Positions 11,640-23,700 of a DNA stretch of 64,000 bases are shown here, piece by piece. A program made the translations under genes and the position numbers. Source of the DNA: Antrodiella citrinella. Its lineage: Eukaryota > Basidiomycota > Agaricomycetes > Polyporales > Steccherinaceae. The notes under the pieces are model-generated. The model had not been told where the DNA came from, searched no databases, and saw nothing but the letters and a program-made list of their open reading frames with translations. How positions within the stretch are numbered: position 1 is the stretch's first letter; each line of letters begins with the position of its first letter. Location: the NCBI GenBank assembly GCA_004802725.1, contig SGPM01000099.1:17164-81163 (forward strand). The letters are read 5' to 3'.

Positions 11640-12170
11640 GTGCTGGCGAACGAAGTAACCGGGTGTGTCACGGTTCGAGACCGAACAAGTACTTGCTTTC
11701 CCAGCCGCGTTTCCCTGGCCGCCACGACGAGTGCAGCGGCCGATGCGTCGCTGCTTGGAGTCGAGATTGGTGCAAGAAATTGGTCACAGTCACGCCATAT
11801 GATCGGTCTTCGAACCTGCCTGTTCAGACAGACACGAATGGCGGTCCATAAAGTCGAAATACACCAAGCAAATTAAGTATATACTCACGTATTTTTGCAA
11901 CAAACCTGTGTAAGGTATCCGGTATGAGATGATAGCACCGTGGTGTTGCAATATCGATCTTCGTACCAGTGCAATGTCCGGTCTTATGGGATTTAATGAT
12001 GGGTAGAGGGAGAGAGAGGAGCAGGACAGCGCGGTTTGATGACTGCTATATGTACGAGAGAAACATACCTGCCCCTAGAACTCGATGGATATGTTCCACA
12101 CGGATCCACATTTTTGGGAAGCCGATTATCCGGATTGGCGCCTGCGCGGCGCTACATCCAAGAGGCCGGA
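11640..12170 (+). repeat. FunK1 5' flank, duplicated segment copy 1
   Basis: This stretch upstream of FunK1 copy 1 is similar, in the same orientation and order, to 40900-41330 upstream of FunK1 copy 2. Matching landmarks are GTCACGGTTCGA (11668 and 40922 regions), a TATACTCACGT block (11881 and 41094 regions), and GGATCCACA...CCACATTTT with a TTATCCG block near 12110-12140 and 41265-41310. It carries no protein I recognise. It may be promoter plus 5' untranslated sequence, or the edge of a larger duplication. The rest of 11475-12912 contains no recognisable gene. Confidence 0.7.
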
Positions 12171-12912
12171 ATATGAAGCTTTTTACTCCCCGTTCATTCT
12201 CATTCGGGCTGTTCCATCTTTTTACCAATGTCTTCGCGTTTCTGACTTCCAGCTTCATTATAGTACATCGTAGTAGCTACTGTCTACCATAGGGCATGCC
12301 CTCGAGGACAATAAACTGGATCCAAAAAAAAGACACTTGAAGCTTGAAGGTAAAGAGACGACAAGGTCGACAGATGGGCATTCTTAAGCACCTACGGTAG
12401 CGAGCACTGCCGCTTACCGGCCGTACCATTCATGTCAGAACAGGTGCTAGAACGGTCTCGTACTGGCAGGTTCAGCTCTACTTCTTCGTTCTCTCATTTT
12501 TTGAGAGGAATCTGTACATCCAAGGACCACGCGAGTACAAGGGCATCATGCACCTACAACGAGGGTCATCGCGTTTCAAGAGCAGCAAGACAATCATGAC
12601 CATTGCGGGTCGGGAAGACAAAGTCCTCGATTGCCTATCTCGGCGCCAACGCTGTTCATAGTATCGCAACGAGGGTCAAATCAGTGAAGAGACATGACCC
12701 AGGCAAGGCACAACAGGAGAGCTTTGAATACTTTGTTCATGTCGAATGTTGTAGTTGACTAACGGCAGTACATAAATTATACTCAAGATCGTGACGAATA
12801 CGAACTTACGGCGATCTTCGCACAAGGATTGTTACTTTAGTCCCGCTGTGCAATGAACCAGACACGTCTATGTTGTAATGGTCTACAGACATAGATAGCT
12901 CGTGGTGTGTCG

Positions 12913-15290
12913 TCAGGAGTCGTCCTCGAATCGATAACTTTTGAGTACGTCCTCCCATAAACGTCGACAGTCTACCTGCGCATCAAGACGTGCAGCGAGC
13001 AAGAATGCACCACTCAATTTCCTTATGATTACAAAATCCGTGTCAGTTTTTGCGCCATAAAACATCTCGTATCTCACTACGCACCGATTCAAGCTATACG
13101 TCTCCCTCGGTGGCGGTGACAACCTATTCTGCAACATCACCGGAATCCGAGCTCTGATCTGTGCCGTCGTGTCCGCCCACTGTGACCCGAGACCAAACCT
13201 GACCGGCTGGGAGGTATGCGCCTTGAATGGTGTGGCGAGGAGCATCATCGATTCTGCGTGGGCGTCAAGCATGGCTTGGTTCTCCTCGCCCGTGAGGTAC
13301 CCGACTTTCAGCGACCATTCGATGCACGCGGCGTGGTCATCCGAGGCGGCGGCTTCGAGCAGGCGGAGCCAATTATCCATGAAGGACTTGCTGTATTCGC
13401 GGGACGCGCCGAAGTCGACCAGCGCAACCTAGTCTATGCATGAGCTTGTGCGTCAGTGAACGAACGAGACGGAACATACTTGACGTGTCTCGCCGTTCCA
13501 GAGGAAGTTCGTCCAGTTCGGGTCGGTCTGCATGATCCGGAACGAGAACAGTTCTTTGAGACATAACTCGATGATTCGTCCTGCAATCTGTGAATGATAT
13601 CACCTGTCAGCCTCCTTCCCACATCCAAAACAACAGACAAGCTTACATCATTCTTGTCCTGCTGGCTGAGTTCGTCAATGACAGACCCGCCTACGCTGAC
13701 ACCATCAACGTGCTCCATGACGAGAATACGATCGGTGCTACCCTCCCAGACCCAGGGGACCTTGAACCGGGAATCCTCGCCGAGATGCGACGAATCCCCA
13801 AACCGACGTAGGAAGGAAGCTTCACGATTGTAGTCGCACTCATCCGCCAGCTCGGCTTTCATGACCTACCCAAGCAAGACCAACGCGTTATGAACATTCG
13901 TCAACAAAACATGCGATGCCCTTGCCTCGACCGTCCGATCCAAAAATAATCCCTTCGGGAGCAACCTCCCCGCAGTCAAAAGCATTTTGACGTACCCCAG
14001 ATCACTCTCTATCGAGTTCACGATACTGGGGAACTGGATCTTGACTGCGACTTTCTCTTCTTTCCCCGTTGGTGACGCAGAGGCACTAAGCATAGCGGAG
14101 TGGACTTGCCCAATGGAGGCTGCAGCGAAGGGGATGCGGTCAAATTGGGTGAACGAGTCGTTCCAAGTAGGACCTAAAGATGTGCGCATCACTTCCTGTG
14201 CGTCACAACATTGACAGTGAGTTAAAGAGCAGAAAATTTACAATGAACACCTACCTCCATTTGCCAATCTGGCATGTAGTGTGCGCCATCTTGAACTCTT
14301 CGAAATATATCTTCAACTTCTGGCGGCAGGAAGTGACTATCTTTCATGAAGCACACCACGTCAGCTTGTATTGCACTAGAACGGGACATGATCATTGCAC
14401 AGACCTTGTATGCTCATGAACTGTCCCAATTTCAAAGCCGCACCACGCATTTTGGTCAGTTTGCTCACGAGCCGCTTGATATTGGCCTCAGTAAGCATCA
14501 ATGAACCCGTGTGGCCTTCATCCGAACCTGTGGCGGAACGTCGGACGAGCTCTGCTGCAGCACCGTATCCTAGCGAAGCTGCTAAACCTGAAGGAACCGT
14601 GAATATCCTAGACTACTTGTTCAGAATACGAAACATACCACCATAGTGAAATAATCGACCAATGCGGGAAGACGGAACCTTGGAGGATTCCAATTGTACA
14701 GTTCGTCTCTTGACCTGTGAACGAGGGACTGCGTGAGCAGCAGCGACACTATTTGGTACACCAAAACGTACTAGCAATTCCACCGGTGACGGTACGGAAG
14801 GTTCTGCGCTGGACACATCGTCCTGCAGACTTCCAGCAACTATGTCTGTCCGTACGACACTCGCCGTCTCCGGTGATCGTGATTCGACTATAGGCTCGAG
14901 AATCCGAGTCTTCGGGACAGGAACCTCCGCGTATGCATGCACTTCCGGTCGCGCTTGGGTTTGTGGAGGAGTCGAAGTCAAAGTCTCAGAACTTCCGTCA
15001 TCTTGTTGCCGTGCTGGTTGAAGTCTCAGTGATGACAAAGGGGTTGTAAGCTCCTTCGTCCGCTCCTGCCCGCCCGCTCTCAGCACCGCTCTATCCGCCT
15101 CCGCTGCCTCTTCTTCCTCATCCACTCTCCGTTGGTTTCTCTGCCCCTGCATCTCATCTCGTGCGACTCGGGAGACCATAGGTCTGTTGCGCTGTGCTAG
15201 TTGGGCTGCTTTGATCTGGGCGGCGCGTGACAGGATGTCTGCTACGGAGGAGGCAACTGCTAGCCAGTTAAATGCGGGGCCGGGAGGCAT
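12913..15290 (-). CDS. COQ8: COQ8/ABC1 atypical kinase (coenzyme Q biosynthesis)
   Basis: Mitochondrial ABC1/ADCK/UbiB-family atypical kinase-ATPase that supports the coenzyme Q synthesis complex at the inner membrane. The N-terminal 220 residues are poorly conserved and rich in Ser, Arg and Gln, consistent with a targeting and linker region starting MPPGPAFNWLAVASSV. The family signatures follow in order: KLGQFMS (the KxGQ motif), AAASIGQVH (the Ala-rich loop that replaces the kinase G-loop), VAVKIQFP (VAIK-type Lys), DECDYNREA, TDPNWTNFLWN (catalytic loop) and VDFGASREY (DFG). The C terminus ends LKSYRFEDDS. Seven or more introns interrupt the gene; the one at 13925-13866 has a GC donor. 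The start gives the longest open N terminus. Its upstream region holds an ACGCGT palindrome. Confidence 0.93.
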
Positions 15291-15443
15291 CAGAAATTGG
15301 AAGTAACGTGAACGATGTTCAGTGGAGTTGAGCGCTGAGGGCTGAGCAGCAGTACGCGGTGGTTGGTGTTGGAATGTCTATGAAATGAACATGACCATGA
15401 GAAAGTTGTCGGAAAAAAGTATTGCTAGGATGCTGACTCCTGA

Positions 15444-15461
15444 GACGCGTCGCGACGCGTC
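15444..15461. promoter_or_regulatory. 18-bp perfect palindrome with two ACGCGT boxes
   Basis: GACGCGTCGCGACGCGTC is its own reverse complement and contains two ACGCGT hexamers. ACGCGT is the MluI cell-cycle box bound by MBF in yeasts. It lies 154 bases upstream of the COQ8 start codon and about 180 bases past the stop of the carrier gene, so it would act on COQ8 if it is functional. The regulatory role is inferred from the motif only. Confidence 0.5.
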
Positions 15462-15640
15462 AAACGGCCGGATACACGCGACGACTCATTACATACACAA
15501 TCCAAACTATCCTCGCATATTCGTCGATATCTCCTAGATATCAAAAGAACCACTATAGCTCTATACGACTATAACTACTTTCAAGATTGTACATGTGAAA
15601 ATCATCCGAATTCCGTGATCTGAATGCTATGTTACACGAA

Positions 15641-17160
15641 TTAGATGTACGGAGGGCCCAATGCTGTAACAATCCTCATCAGCACTGCACCAAGGATATC
15701 AACACATAGAATGACCCACCATTACGGAAGACTCCTAGCGTGAACTCTACGACGAGAAGCAAGATACCTCCTCCGGGTGCAAGCCTGAGGACCTTGGGGA
15801 CGAAACCCTTGTACAACGCGGCAGCGCCTTCTTCTCGGAATATGGTGTAGATACCGGGGTACGTCCAGTTGTACTTGGAAACGACCCCAGGGATCTTCTC
15901 TGCACCTTGAATGCGAGATTTGACGACCTATGAAATACAAGAGCAAGTCAGTGGCTATAACTAGAGTTGCACACCGGTTTGCCTACGTCAAATCTGTGAG
16001 GGAGTCAGCAAGGTTTCACATCACACGAAGGTCAGAGATACGTACGGCGTATTCAGAGCAGTACCGACAAATCCACCGACCGAACCAGCGATGAGGTCAT
16101 TCGTCAAGCGTGCGCCGTTCGTCTAAAAGTCTCTCAGACAACATTCAGATTAAACTTGTTTGAGCAAACTCACTTCGGGCTTGGGTAGCATCTCCCTGAC
16201 TTTGAAAATGCATCCGAAGTACCCTGCGTTCCACCATAAATGTCGCCAGAATGTGGCCTCCATGCCGGCATATAGACCCAAAACGCCGTCCTTCCTGACA
16301 ATTTGCCGCACTACATCCATCGGACCTGCGAAGGTACTTGCCTTGTCCTGCAATCTAACGCACTCAATTTAGCCATGTGTATTTGGAGAAAGTATTGCAG
16401 TGCTTACTTGATCTTTACTAGCTCGAACGGTACCACCACGACACTCTCTGTTGCACCAGCACTCGATCCGGTGAGGATGGCCAACGACTGGTTCATCTTA
16501 GTCTCGCCTGTCAGATAAAGATACGTCTTGCCCCAAAAGTCATTTGCGGCGCTACATGGCGAACGCGTCGGACACAGTGCGGAGGAGGTATTCAGAGCAA
16601 AGTCACTCACAATTTGGTGGCACGTTTGGGAGCCTCAAGCAACAATGGAGGTACGAGACCTACGAAAGGGAAGTGAGCAAAGAATGCGTACGAGAAGCGT
16701 GTCACATACCGCGATAGAGTCTTCCTGCACTTCACAACACCAATACAACGAGAGTCGCGCCAGTCAGCGCGTGCTCACACGACCTGAGAGAGTCTGAGTA
16801 TAAGCTCACCCTTCCTCGCGAACAATGGCTTGGAACGCGCCAACTAAACCATGCTTCGATTTGCCCGTCTCCAATTGCATACGGGTTTTGACCTGACAAA
16901 AGTGGTGTCTAGTCCCACGACCGATTAGGTGTAGGAAAGTGTACGCACGACATCTGTGAACGGCCAGTCAGTCGACTCGCACACACTATACAGGCGGCCT
17001 GTACTCACCAAGGGGATAGAAAGTGAGAATCTCTGAGACACCAGCGATGGCACCGGCGGTAAAATTGGCAATGAAGGGCAAAGCTGCGAGAACCAAGATG
17101 TGAATAAGTGAAGAGACGACAATGGGTACACTTACGCTTCTTCTGTGTAGGTGCACTCAT
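15641..17160 (-). CDS. Mitochondrial 2-oxodicarboxylate carrier (ODC type)
   Basis: Inner-membrane carrier of the mitochondrial carrier family; the ODC branch exchanges C5-C7 oxodicarboxylates such as 2-oxoadipate and 2-oxoglutarate. About 290 residues over many short exons. Three repeats are visible, each with its PxD/ExxKxR-type signature: FYPLDVVKTRMQ, VPFELVKIKLQ and TPFDVVKSRIQ. Family-specific segments are AAANDFWGK-like ANDFWGKTY and FWRHLWWNAGYFG. The final exon was placed after an intron following VFRN, giving LGPPYI and stop; this fits the usual carrier ending better than reading through to a TGA at 15681-15679. The start at MSAPTQKKR matches the short N terminus of the family. It is divergently transcribed from SRP9 across about 260 bases. 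Confidence 0.92.
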
Positions 17161-17420
17161 CTTGGACGGACAGCACTGACCAGGAAAGAGAGATAGACAG
17201 AAATACGAGTCGCCCCCAACGTTTATGTACAACGTTCGGAAGGGACGGAACTCACTTGGAATCTTTGGCGACTCGGGTGAAAAGTTTGGAAATTCAGGAC
17301 CGGCCCGGGGAAGTCCGGGCTAGGAGCGTGACACCATCCCGGATCAGTCCATCGTGACAGATGTCACTCTGTGACACCTGTTTAGCGTCACGCCTGTTTA
17401 TCGTCCTGCTCAATGCTGCC
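17161..17420. promoter_or_regulatory. Shared bidirectional promoter region
   Basis: The 260 bases between the carrier gene (-) and SRP9 (+) must contain both promoters. They include a cluster of alternating GTGAC and GTCAC words at about 17353-17392, which form short inverted repeats. No TATA box is evident on either strand. A regulatory function for the repeats is only inferred. Confidence 0.4.
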
Positions 17421-17903
17421 ATGGTGTATATCTCATCCTGGCAGGAATACCAAGAAGCAGCGGAGGCTCTCTATGAAAAGTCGCCAAACAAGGTGAGTAT
17501 GCGTCGTAAATCACACTTTGATTATGTTCTGACACGAATCAATCACAAGACCCGATATGTCGTGAAATGGAGAGCATCGGAGGGGAAGCTGGTGTTGAAG
17601 ATCACTGACGATTTAACAGTACGTTTTCGCATTTTTGTTGTACGAACATAAAGCTGAATACGTCTGGGGTCATAGTGCCTCAAATTCAAAACCCACTCGT
17701 CCATTTTCCTCAATCGATTTGAAGCATTGAATCTCTCGCTGATGCAAAAGATGCAAAATCGACGCCCAGCGAGCGTTTCGGCTGGTGCTGGTCCATCAGA
17801 CAATGCTGAGCAGGCTGCAAAAGAGATCCCAGGCAGCGTACAGGCTCCAGTGTCTACACCTGGCGGAGGAGTGAAGAAGAAGCCGAAGAAAAAGAAGAAG
17901 TAG
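17421..17903 (+). CDS. SRP9: Signal recognition particle subunit SRP9
   Basis: Alu-domain subunit of the signal recognition particle, which with SRP14 binds SRP RNA and slows translation while nascent secretory proteins are targeted to the ER. Three exons: 17421-17492, 17550-17618 and 17676-17903, giving 122 residues. The N-terminal SRP9 fold is clear: MVYISSWQEYQEAAEALYEKSP, then TRYVVKWRASEGKLVLKITDD, then CLKFKTHSSIFLNRFEALN. A disordered Ala/Pro-rich stretch and a lysine-rich tail (KKKPKKKKK) follow. They make it longer than the animal protein, as is common in fungi (SRP9-21 type). The start is the first ATG and matches the family start exactly. Confidence 0.93.
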
Positions 17904-18800
17904 CGGATGTCTTGATTACTTGGGCTGCGCTCCCCGATCCTAATGAGTTCCCTTGTATCTGCTTACGCTGTACATGGATTTATTGATGCTACAGAAGAGG
18001 ACGGTCGCTGTAATGGCGAGTCCCGCGGGTTCCTTGCGCAGGATACGATCTGTTGGATTCACCTGTTTCGTCGGGGCTCATAACGTTGAGCGCAGCCGGA
18101 AGGGTTCACCGATCTCCGGCGTATCAGGTGAATGAACATCGAGGCGTCGCTGGCCCACAGCTATGGCATAACTACTGACATGACAGCTCAAGTGATCGGG
18201 ATGCTGTGGCGGGGAGCGTAGTCCATATAAGGCAAACATCTTACAAGTTCGCAAAATCCGGGCCTGCCGTGATCTTGCAGCTTTGAGAAGTTCACCGACC
18301 AAGCTATGATGCATCATCAGAAACGGTCACCTCCGCACCCTGAGTGGCAGCACAGGACAGCATACGGCGGGATGCGCTCTTCCCTATAGGCGATGCCGAA
18401 GATTCACACCGCTATCTGCCAAATAAGTATCCACCGGACAGCGTTCTGCAGCGGGATCACTGGTGGGCGGTATGATATGCAACCTTTGCAGCTGATAGAG
18501 ACAGTTCGAGTCGGTGCCACCTCAGCAGCCTGAGCAGATAAAGCAGCACACGCCAGCCCCCTCAAGCTTTATCCTACACGTTACATACATAGGTGCTGGT
18601 TGGTGAGCCCCGGTGGGAACCCGCGAAGCTACCACCAGCTCTGACCGGTGAGCATTTTGTTGAACTTCAAAACCACGTACTTCTACTAAAGATAACATTT
18701 TCGATCAAACAGTCTTTGTTTTTCACGAACTTTGACTCGCCTTCGGTTCACGACATCTTACGACAACAACGCATGATCTCCGGACATATTGCTACTCCCC
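17904..18800. other. Intergenic, nothing recognised
   Basis: No gene, RNA or repeat is recognised between SRP9 and the candidate secreted protein. Short open frames on both strands have no family resemblance. Confidence 0.5.
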
Positions 18801-19123
18801 ATGCGCACTGCCGGTATCATTTTGGCTGTCTTTGCCATTGCCCTGATCATTTCCGCCGCTCACGGTCGAGAGCAGAGCGTATCACAACGCCTCCTCACCC
18901 AAATGGGTCGTGACTACCCCAAGCTCTACGCCCAACTCGAGGTCCAGAGGGAAGTGAGCGTAACGGAGCACCTCGTCGACGTCATCGGCATCATCAGCAA
19001 CACCACCGCACCATTTATGGCGCCACCAGGATGCGTCGCCGTGACTTCCCGGAGTTCGACCTTCAGCATGCAAAGCTCTATGCCCACGGCTCAGTTGCAG
19101 GCATGTGGCTCCGAAAGAGCTAG
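18801..19123 (+). CDS. Candidate small secreted protein, unknown
   Basis: No known family. The N terminus is a strong signal peptide (hydrophobic core GIILAVFAIALIISA, probable cleavage after AHG). Two models are possible. In the spliced model a 44-base intron (18954-18997, GTGAGC...ATCAG) joins EVQRE to QHHRTIYGATRMRRRDFPEFD, giving about 92 residues and ending GMWLRKS at 19121-19123. Unspliced, the frame stays open to 19172 with a less protein-like Ser/Thr/Ala-rich end. I prefer the spliced form because the second exon reads like ordered sequence and contains RDFPEF, an echo of RDYPKL in exon 1. The two halves may therefore be a diverged repeat. There are no cysteines in the spliced form. 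Confidence 0.45.
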
Positions 19124-20733
19124 CAGAGAAGCCGCGCTGGCATCTACAACACTATCCAATGCCATGCAGTGAGGGTGTTGATGTCTCAAGGTACGTTCAC
19201 GATTACTCTCAAACTTTGCTGGATCTGTATTCTGACTTGGCTTATCGGTGTAGGCGTGATCGTTCGTTGAATGCTCTTGTGTAGAAGTTCATGGCCACAA
19301 GACCTCGCCTCAAACTCTACGGACGATACTAGGGAATTCAGATCCGTCCCTTTAGCGGCCATTCGAACCATTCATTGTACGTCAACACTCGGTCAACGTT
19401 CGATTGACAATCACAGGACAACAGTCAACGCCATATCTCACAGGGTTCGGGCGTTGCTGCAAGAACGTGTCCCGGTAGTCTGGAGGTAAGTTTGTCTAAT
19501 GACAGTGTTGCATGAAGGTTGAGGACTACCTTCTAGTGAAGTGGTCAGTTCAGTTCACATCTCGAGTCAGAGAATGACTTGACCGTCAAGGAAAGTCAGA
19601 TATACAGACCGTGACTCACCCCTCGAAGAAGCGTTCTCATGAAATTTCTCTTCGCCGAGACATCGCTCGAGTTCCATCTGACACAATCAGAGACGGAGGT
19701 GTGTCCTGCCAAATCTTTAGCATACAGGTCTGCAGTGCAACGTGGTGGGGCCGATTCTCAATGTTTGACATGGGCGATGTCGATAGTTTTCCACCGACCG
19801 ATATCTTTCCCCAGGGTTTGCACCGCAATGAAGATATCTTGAGCGTAGTGTCGGATACAGTAGGTCGAACGCGCTTTCGCGGAGATCCTAGACCATGCCT
19901 TCCATGGACCATGCTTAAGAATCATGCCAGACGTTGAAGGTGAGGGTCGCCGATGACTCCTGTGCACTGTGTGCCGGTCTAGGAAGGAGTGGAGTGAAGA
20001 TGCTCGGATTTATCTTAACACGTGGAGAAAACCGAACTCACCCTGGTCGCATATCTGCTTCAACATTTGACCTGTATACCTGTCGCAATCTACTACTAGT
20101 ACGCTTCATGTTAGTTGTAATTTGAGTCATGATGATTGTACTGCACACTTACCTGGACTTCAGTGTCGATCAGCCTGTGTATGGCCTTGTGCATTTCCAA
20201 AATCTAGAGCTTGAGGTTGTTGCCACAGTGAAACTACTTACGATAGTGAAAGACCTCTGAGGCGACACGTGACATGTGGAAGATGACTTGTTACTTTCGG
20301 ACCGACCGGGTAGCACTGATAGCCGGGTTGCTCAGACCGACAGTCGCGAAACCAGCGAGTTTTCCTGCAGTGGAGAAATCATAACATCCAGAAATTTATG
20401 TACGCGTGCTAGGAAACTTAACGGTGAGGAAGAAAGTGTTCAAGTGTTCGAGGTTAGATCAGCAAGACGACCAAACAGCAACATACTACGAAAAGAGGGA
20501 CATAAGCTGAGAAAGATAAGTCGACAGGATTTAAACATGGAGCCCAGCTCGAAAGCGAGGCAGAGACAAAAAATAGCACGGATGTAAGAAGCTAGAATGG
20601 AGATGAGATGGGGGGGGAGGGGCGTGTGAGGACGAGGTATAAAGTGCTTGGTATCCGTCCAGTTTCCACGAACTAAACAAACAAATAAAGTCCACAGTGA
20701 TTTGGGTCAACCCATTGTTGCCAGCTCAGAGAA
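19124..20733. other. Intergenic, nothing recognised
   Basis: Several open frames of 60-110 codons exist on both strands (for example 19637-19967), but none shows a family motif, signal peptide or consistent splicing. A short G-run near 20608 is the only compositional oddity. The right end is the 3' flank of the C2-MUN gene. Confidence 0.5.
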
Positions 20734-23700
20734 TCATGAGTTCTTGCTCGGCGGTAATGGTGGGACAGGCGGTACTTCTGGTATCTGTGACAGAGAACCT
20801 CCGCCCTGCCGCGGCCGCTGGAGCTTGCGAGTCTGTGTTCGAGCCTGTGCCTGAGCCTCGCGTTCTGCTTGCATAGACGTCATAGCATGCAATTGCTGGG
20901 CAATGAAGTCTGATGTACCCGGCCTATGAACGAATAGTTAGCACGATAGCGTTGGCTAGGAGCCGAATGACACGTACCGCATCCTCAAGATCCTCAGGAT
21001 AGTCTCCCCGTTCGTGACTTCTTTCTCCTGCTGCTTCTCTCGTTTCCGGTCTTTGATTGTACCCAAGTTCCGTTGAGAGTATACACTCTTGGCGCGTTTC
21101 TTGACAGAGGGTGAAGCTCGCAATGTCTGTTGCATCATACGGACACACTCTTCCATGAGGGCGTCGCTACAAACGAACTTTCAACAAGTGATACAGAATG
21201 CTGATATGGCGAAAAAACGTACGTGTGCCAGTCGTAATACAGACGGATAGACAGGACATCACGGTATTTCTGGTTTTGAAGGTCTTCAAGTTGTATCGGG
21301 CCTTCTCCACCGGCATGGAAGTAGTCACGCAAGAACTGCACGCCAATCCAGTTCAGTGAAAGACGCAATTTCCAAAAAGAAAAAAAGCGATAGTGACCTT
21401 CAACCACTTGAACACGATATCCACCTCTTTATCCGTCAGAGGCTTCAGTTCACTCGGCTTATCCGACAACGGCGGGATCAACAGCGCCTCCACAACAGTT
21501 AAGATCTCCTTCCACACCCTAATCATCACCATGTCCTTCGCCGATTCGCTCAGGTAGGTATTCAACGTCGGCAGATTGGCATCGAAGAAGTCGAATACAG
21601 GCGTGATGGCTGCTTCGAGCTCCACATCTGTCAAGTCTTCTGGACGGACGCGAGGTTTCTCGGAGCTGGGTAGGGGTATTTGAACCTCGGAGGAGTTGCT
21701 GCCAAGGGCGGAGCGGTAGAAAGCAGTAACGTTACCAAGGGCTTTGTTGTAGTCAATAGTGGTTCCGGACTTCACGAGGGTCTTAAGAACATTCCGGGAA
21801 ATGCTTTGTCGGATGAAGGGCGAGATCTAACGACGTGGGAGGTGAGCACAGGTGTAACATCTGACATTCGCAATACCACTGACTTTGTCAATGAACACTC
21901 GGACCATATCACTCTCCGCACGTTTCAACGATCGGAAGGCACATCCGAAGTAGAACTGTGGGTCGTCCTTTTCACCTTCCATACTGACACGAAGAAGTAT
22001 ACGTCCTGAAGAGTCCAAGTCCATCCATTGATCGTGCGCAAGGAAATCACCGTAGCGACGGGGGTCCAAGCAGATGTACGCCCGGCCAACTGTATCATGC
22101 TTGCCGATAAGTGATCGATCCCGAACACTGACCATAAGCCATAGAGGCTTCTCGACGGTCAAATCAAAGGTTTCTTCCCCTAAGACATGAGAGATTCGTC
22201 AGAACTGAGTGAACTGTGTAGTAAGGGTAGAAGTGCTTTACATCGAGGTGATAGTGTCTCATATATCGTCCGTGTCTTCGCCAGCCGGTTTCCCTGCTCA
22301 TCGCTCAACGTGACAAACGTGTCCAACTTCGACGACGGGCTGCTATCCAATGGGACGAGGTCTTCCGCAATGCAAATCTTCACCGTGAACAGATACCTCG
22401 GAACTTGTCCCGGCTTTTCAGGTACAGGCGGCCCACTCTCCAAAATATCGGTCTTCTTGTCGGCGGCGACCTGCGCGTACATCTTGTCCAACAACCGTCG
22501 CGCAGCTTGGATGTTGTTTAGCTTGACGCAAGATTCGGGTTGGAACGTGAACGGGTTCACTTTCTTCTCCGTGGTGTTCGCAAGTGATTTCGCTTTCTCT
22601 AACCATGCGGAAGATTTCTGAGGTTGCAGGAAATCGGTTGGACGAGGGAACATCTCGGCCATGAACAGTTCTTCGACGCTTCGACAGTATTGCTCGATGG
22701 CTTTGCTGATAGTCTACAGGAACATACACATGAGTCTGTCATGTGAAATCACGTGCAGGTGAAACTAACCTTGGATAGGCTGGTGAAGAACTTCGCCTCC
22801 TGCAGCTCGTCGGTCCATTCCAGCTCATCAAGGAAGTTGATGGGACTTCGCAATGAATCGAACAGGTCAACAATAGATGAACTATGACCTTCTGCGCCCT
22901 CGGCTTGGAACTAATGAGTATCTCGTGAGATACGGATGAAAATTAAACATGCAAGCTACGCCACAGACCTTATCCGCAGCAATGGCCTACATACGCAACA
23001 CTCATGAGATTGGTACTAGGAACAGATAAGGAAGGCTACTCACAGCTTGCACCCATTGCGTGGTCCTCTCATGCGTGTTTGTCAGCCACTGCTGAACGTA
23101 CGGCTCGAAGAATCCACCAAGATCAAAAGTCGCAGTCCCTCTGTAGGTCGCCATCTCAACCAGAATACACCAAAAAAGGTTGAAGATTAGACGTACTGTG
23201 GTACGAAGGCCTTGTACATTCCTAGCAACGTCTTCGTTCGTCGGTACAAAGCGAATACATCTTGAATCGGCACGTCGGGTGTTGGTCCATTCATCGAGTC
23301 TTCAAACAGCCGTTTCCGTTCGCTTTCCAGATCCTGGAAATATAGGGGTACCTGTACTGAGACAACCAACGACACGATATCAAGTTGACTACCATAACAA
23401 AACGCACAACGCGAAATTGAGTCAACGGACTATGAATATTAAGGAAGGTACTGCGCTCACCCAAGCATAGGCTCCGGGAACCGTTTGTCCAACAGCTTGG
23501 CCGCCTTCTCCAGCTCGTCCGTCATTAGCAAGTAAGGCAGAGCGCGATTGACACCAGGAGCCGAGTGTAGCTCCCGGTTCTTCTCGTCATAGTATCTCGC
23601 TGAGACCGACTTGATCTGTTCCTGGATGTCTTGTATCCGTGCAGAGATATCCACGTCGAAACGTGCGATGAGGCCGCTCTGTTGAACAGTCTCGAGGATC

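Noticed and set aside
11661..11700. Possible tRNA or tRNA-derived SINE (GGTTCGAGACC B-box-like word)
   Set aside because: The T-arm does not pair properly, there is no convincing acceptor stem, and the homologous word in copy 2 lacks the final C of the B box.
15679..15681. TGA as the stop of the mitochondrial carrier
   Set aside because: Reading through gives an atypical tail. A GTGGGT...TTACAG intron instead yields the usual GPPYI ending at 15641.
19637..19967. Possible oxidoreductase or P450 fragment on the minus strand
   Set aside because: No heme-binding or other diagnostic motif is present, and the frames do not join.
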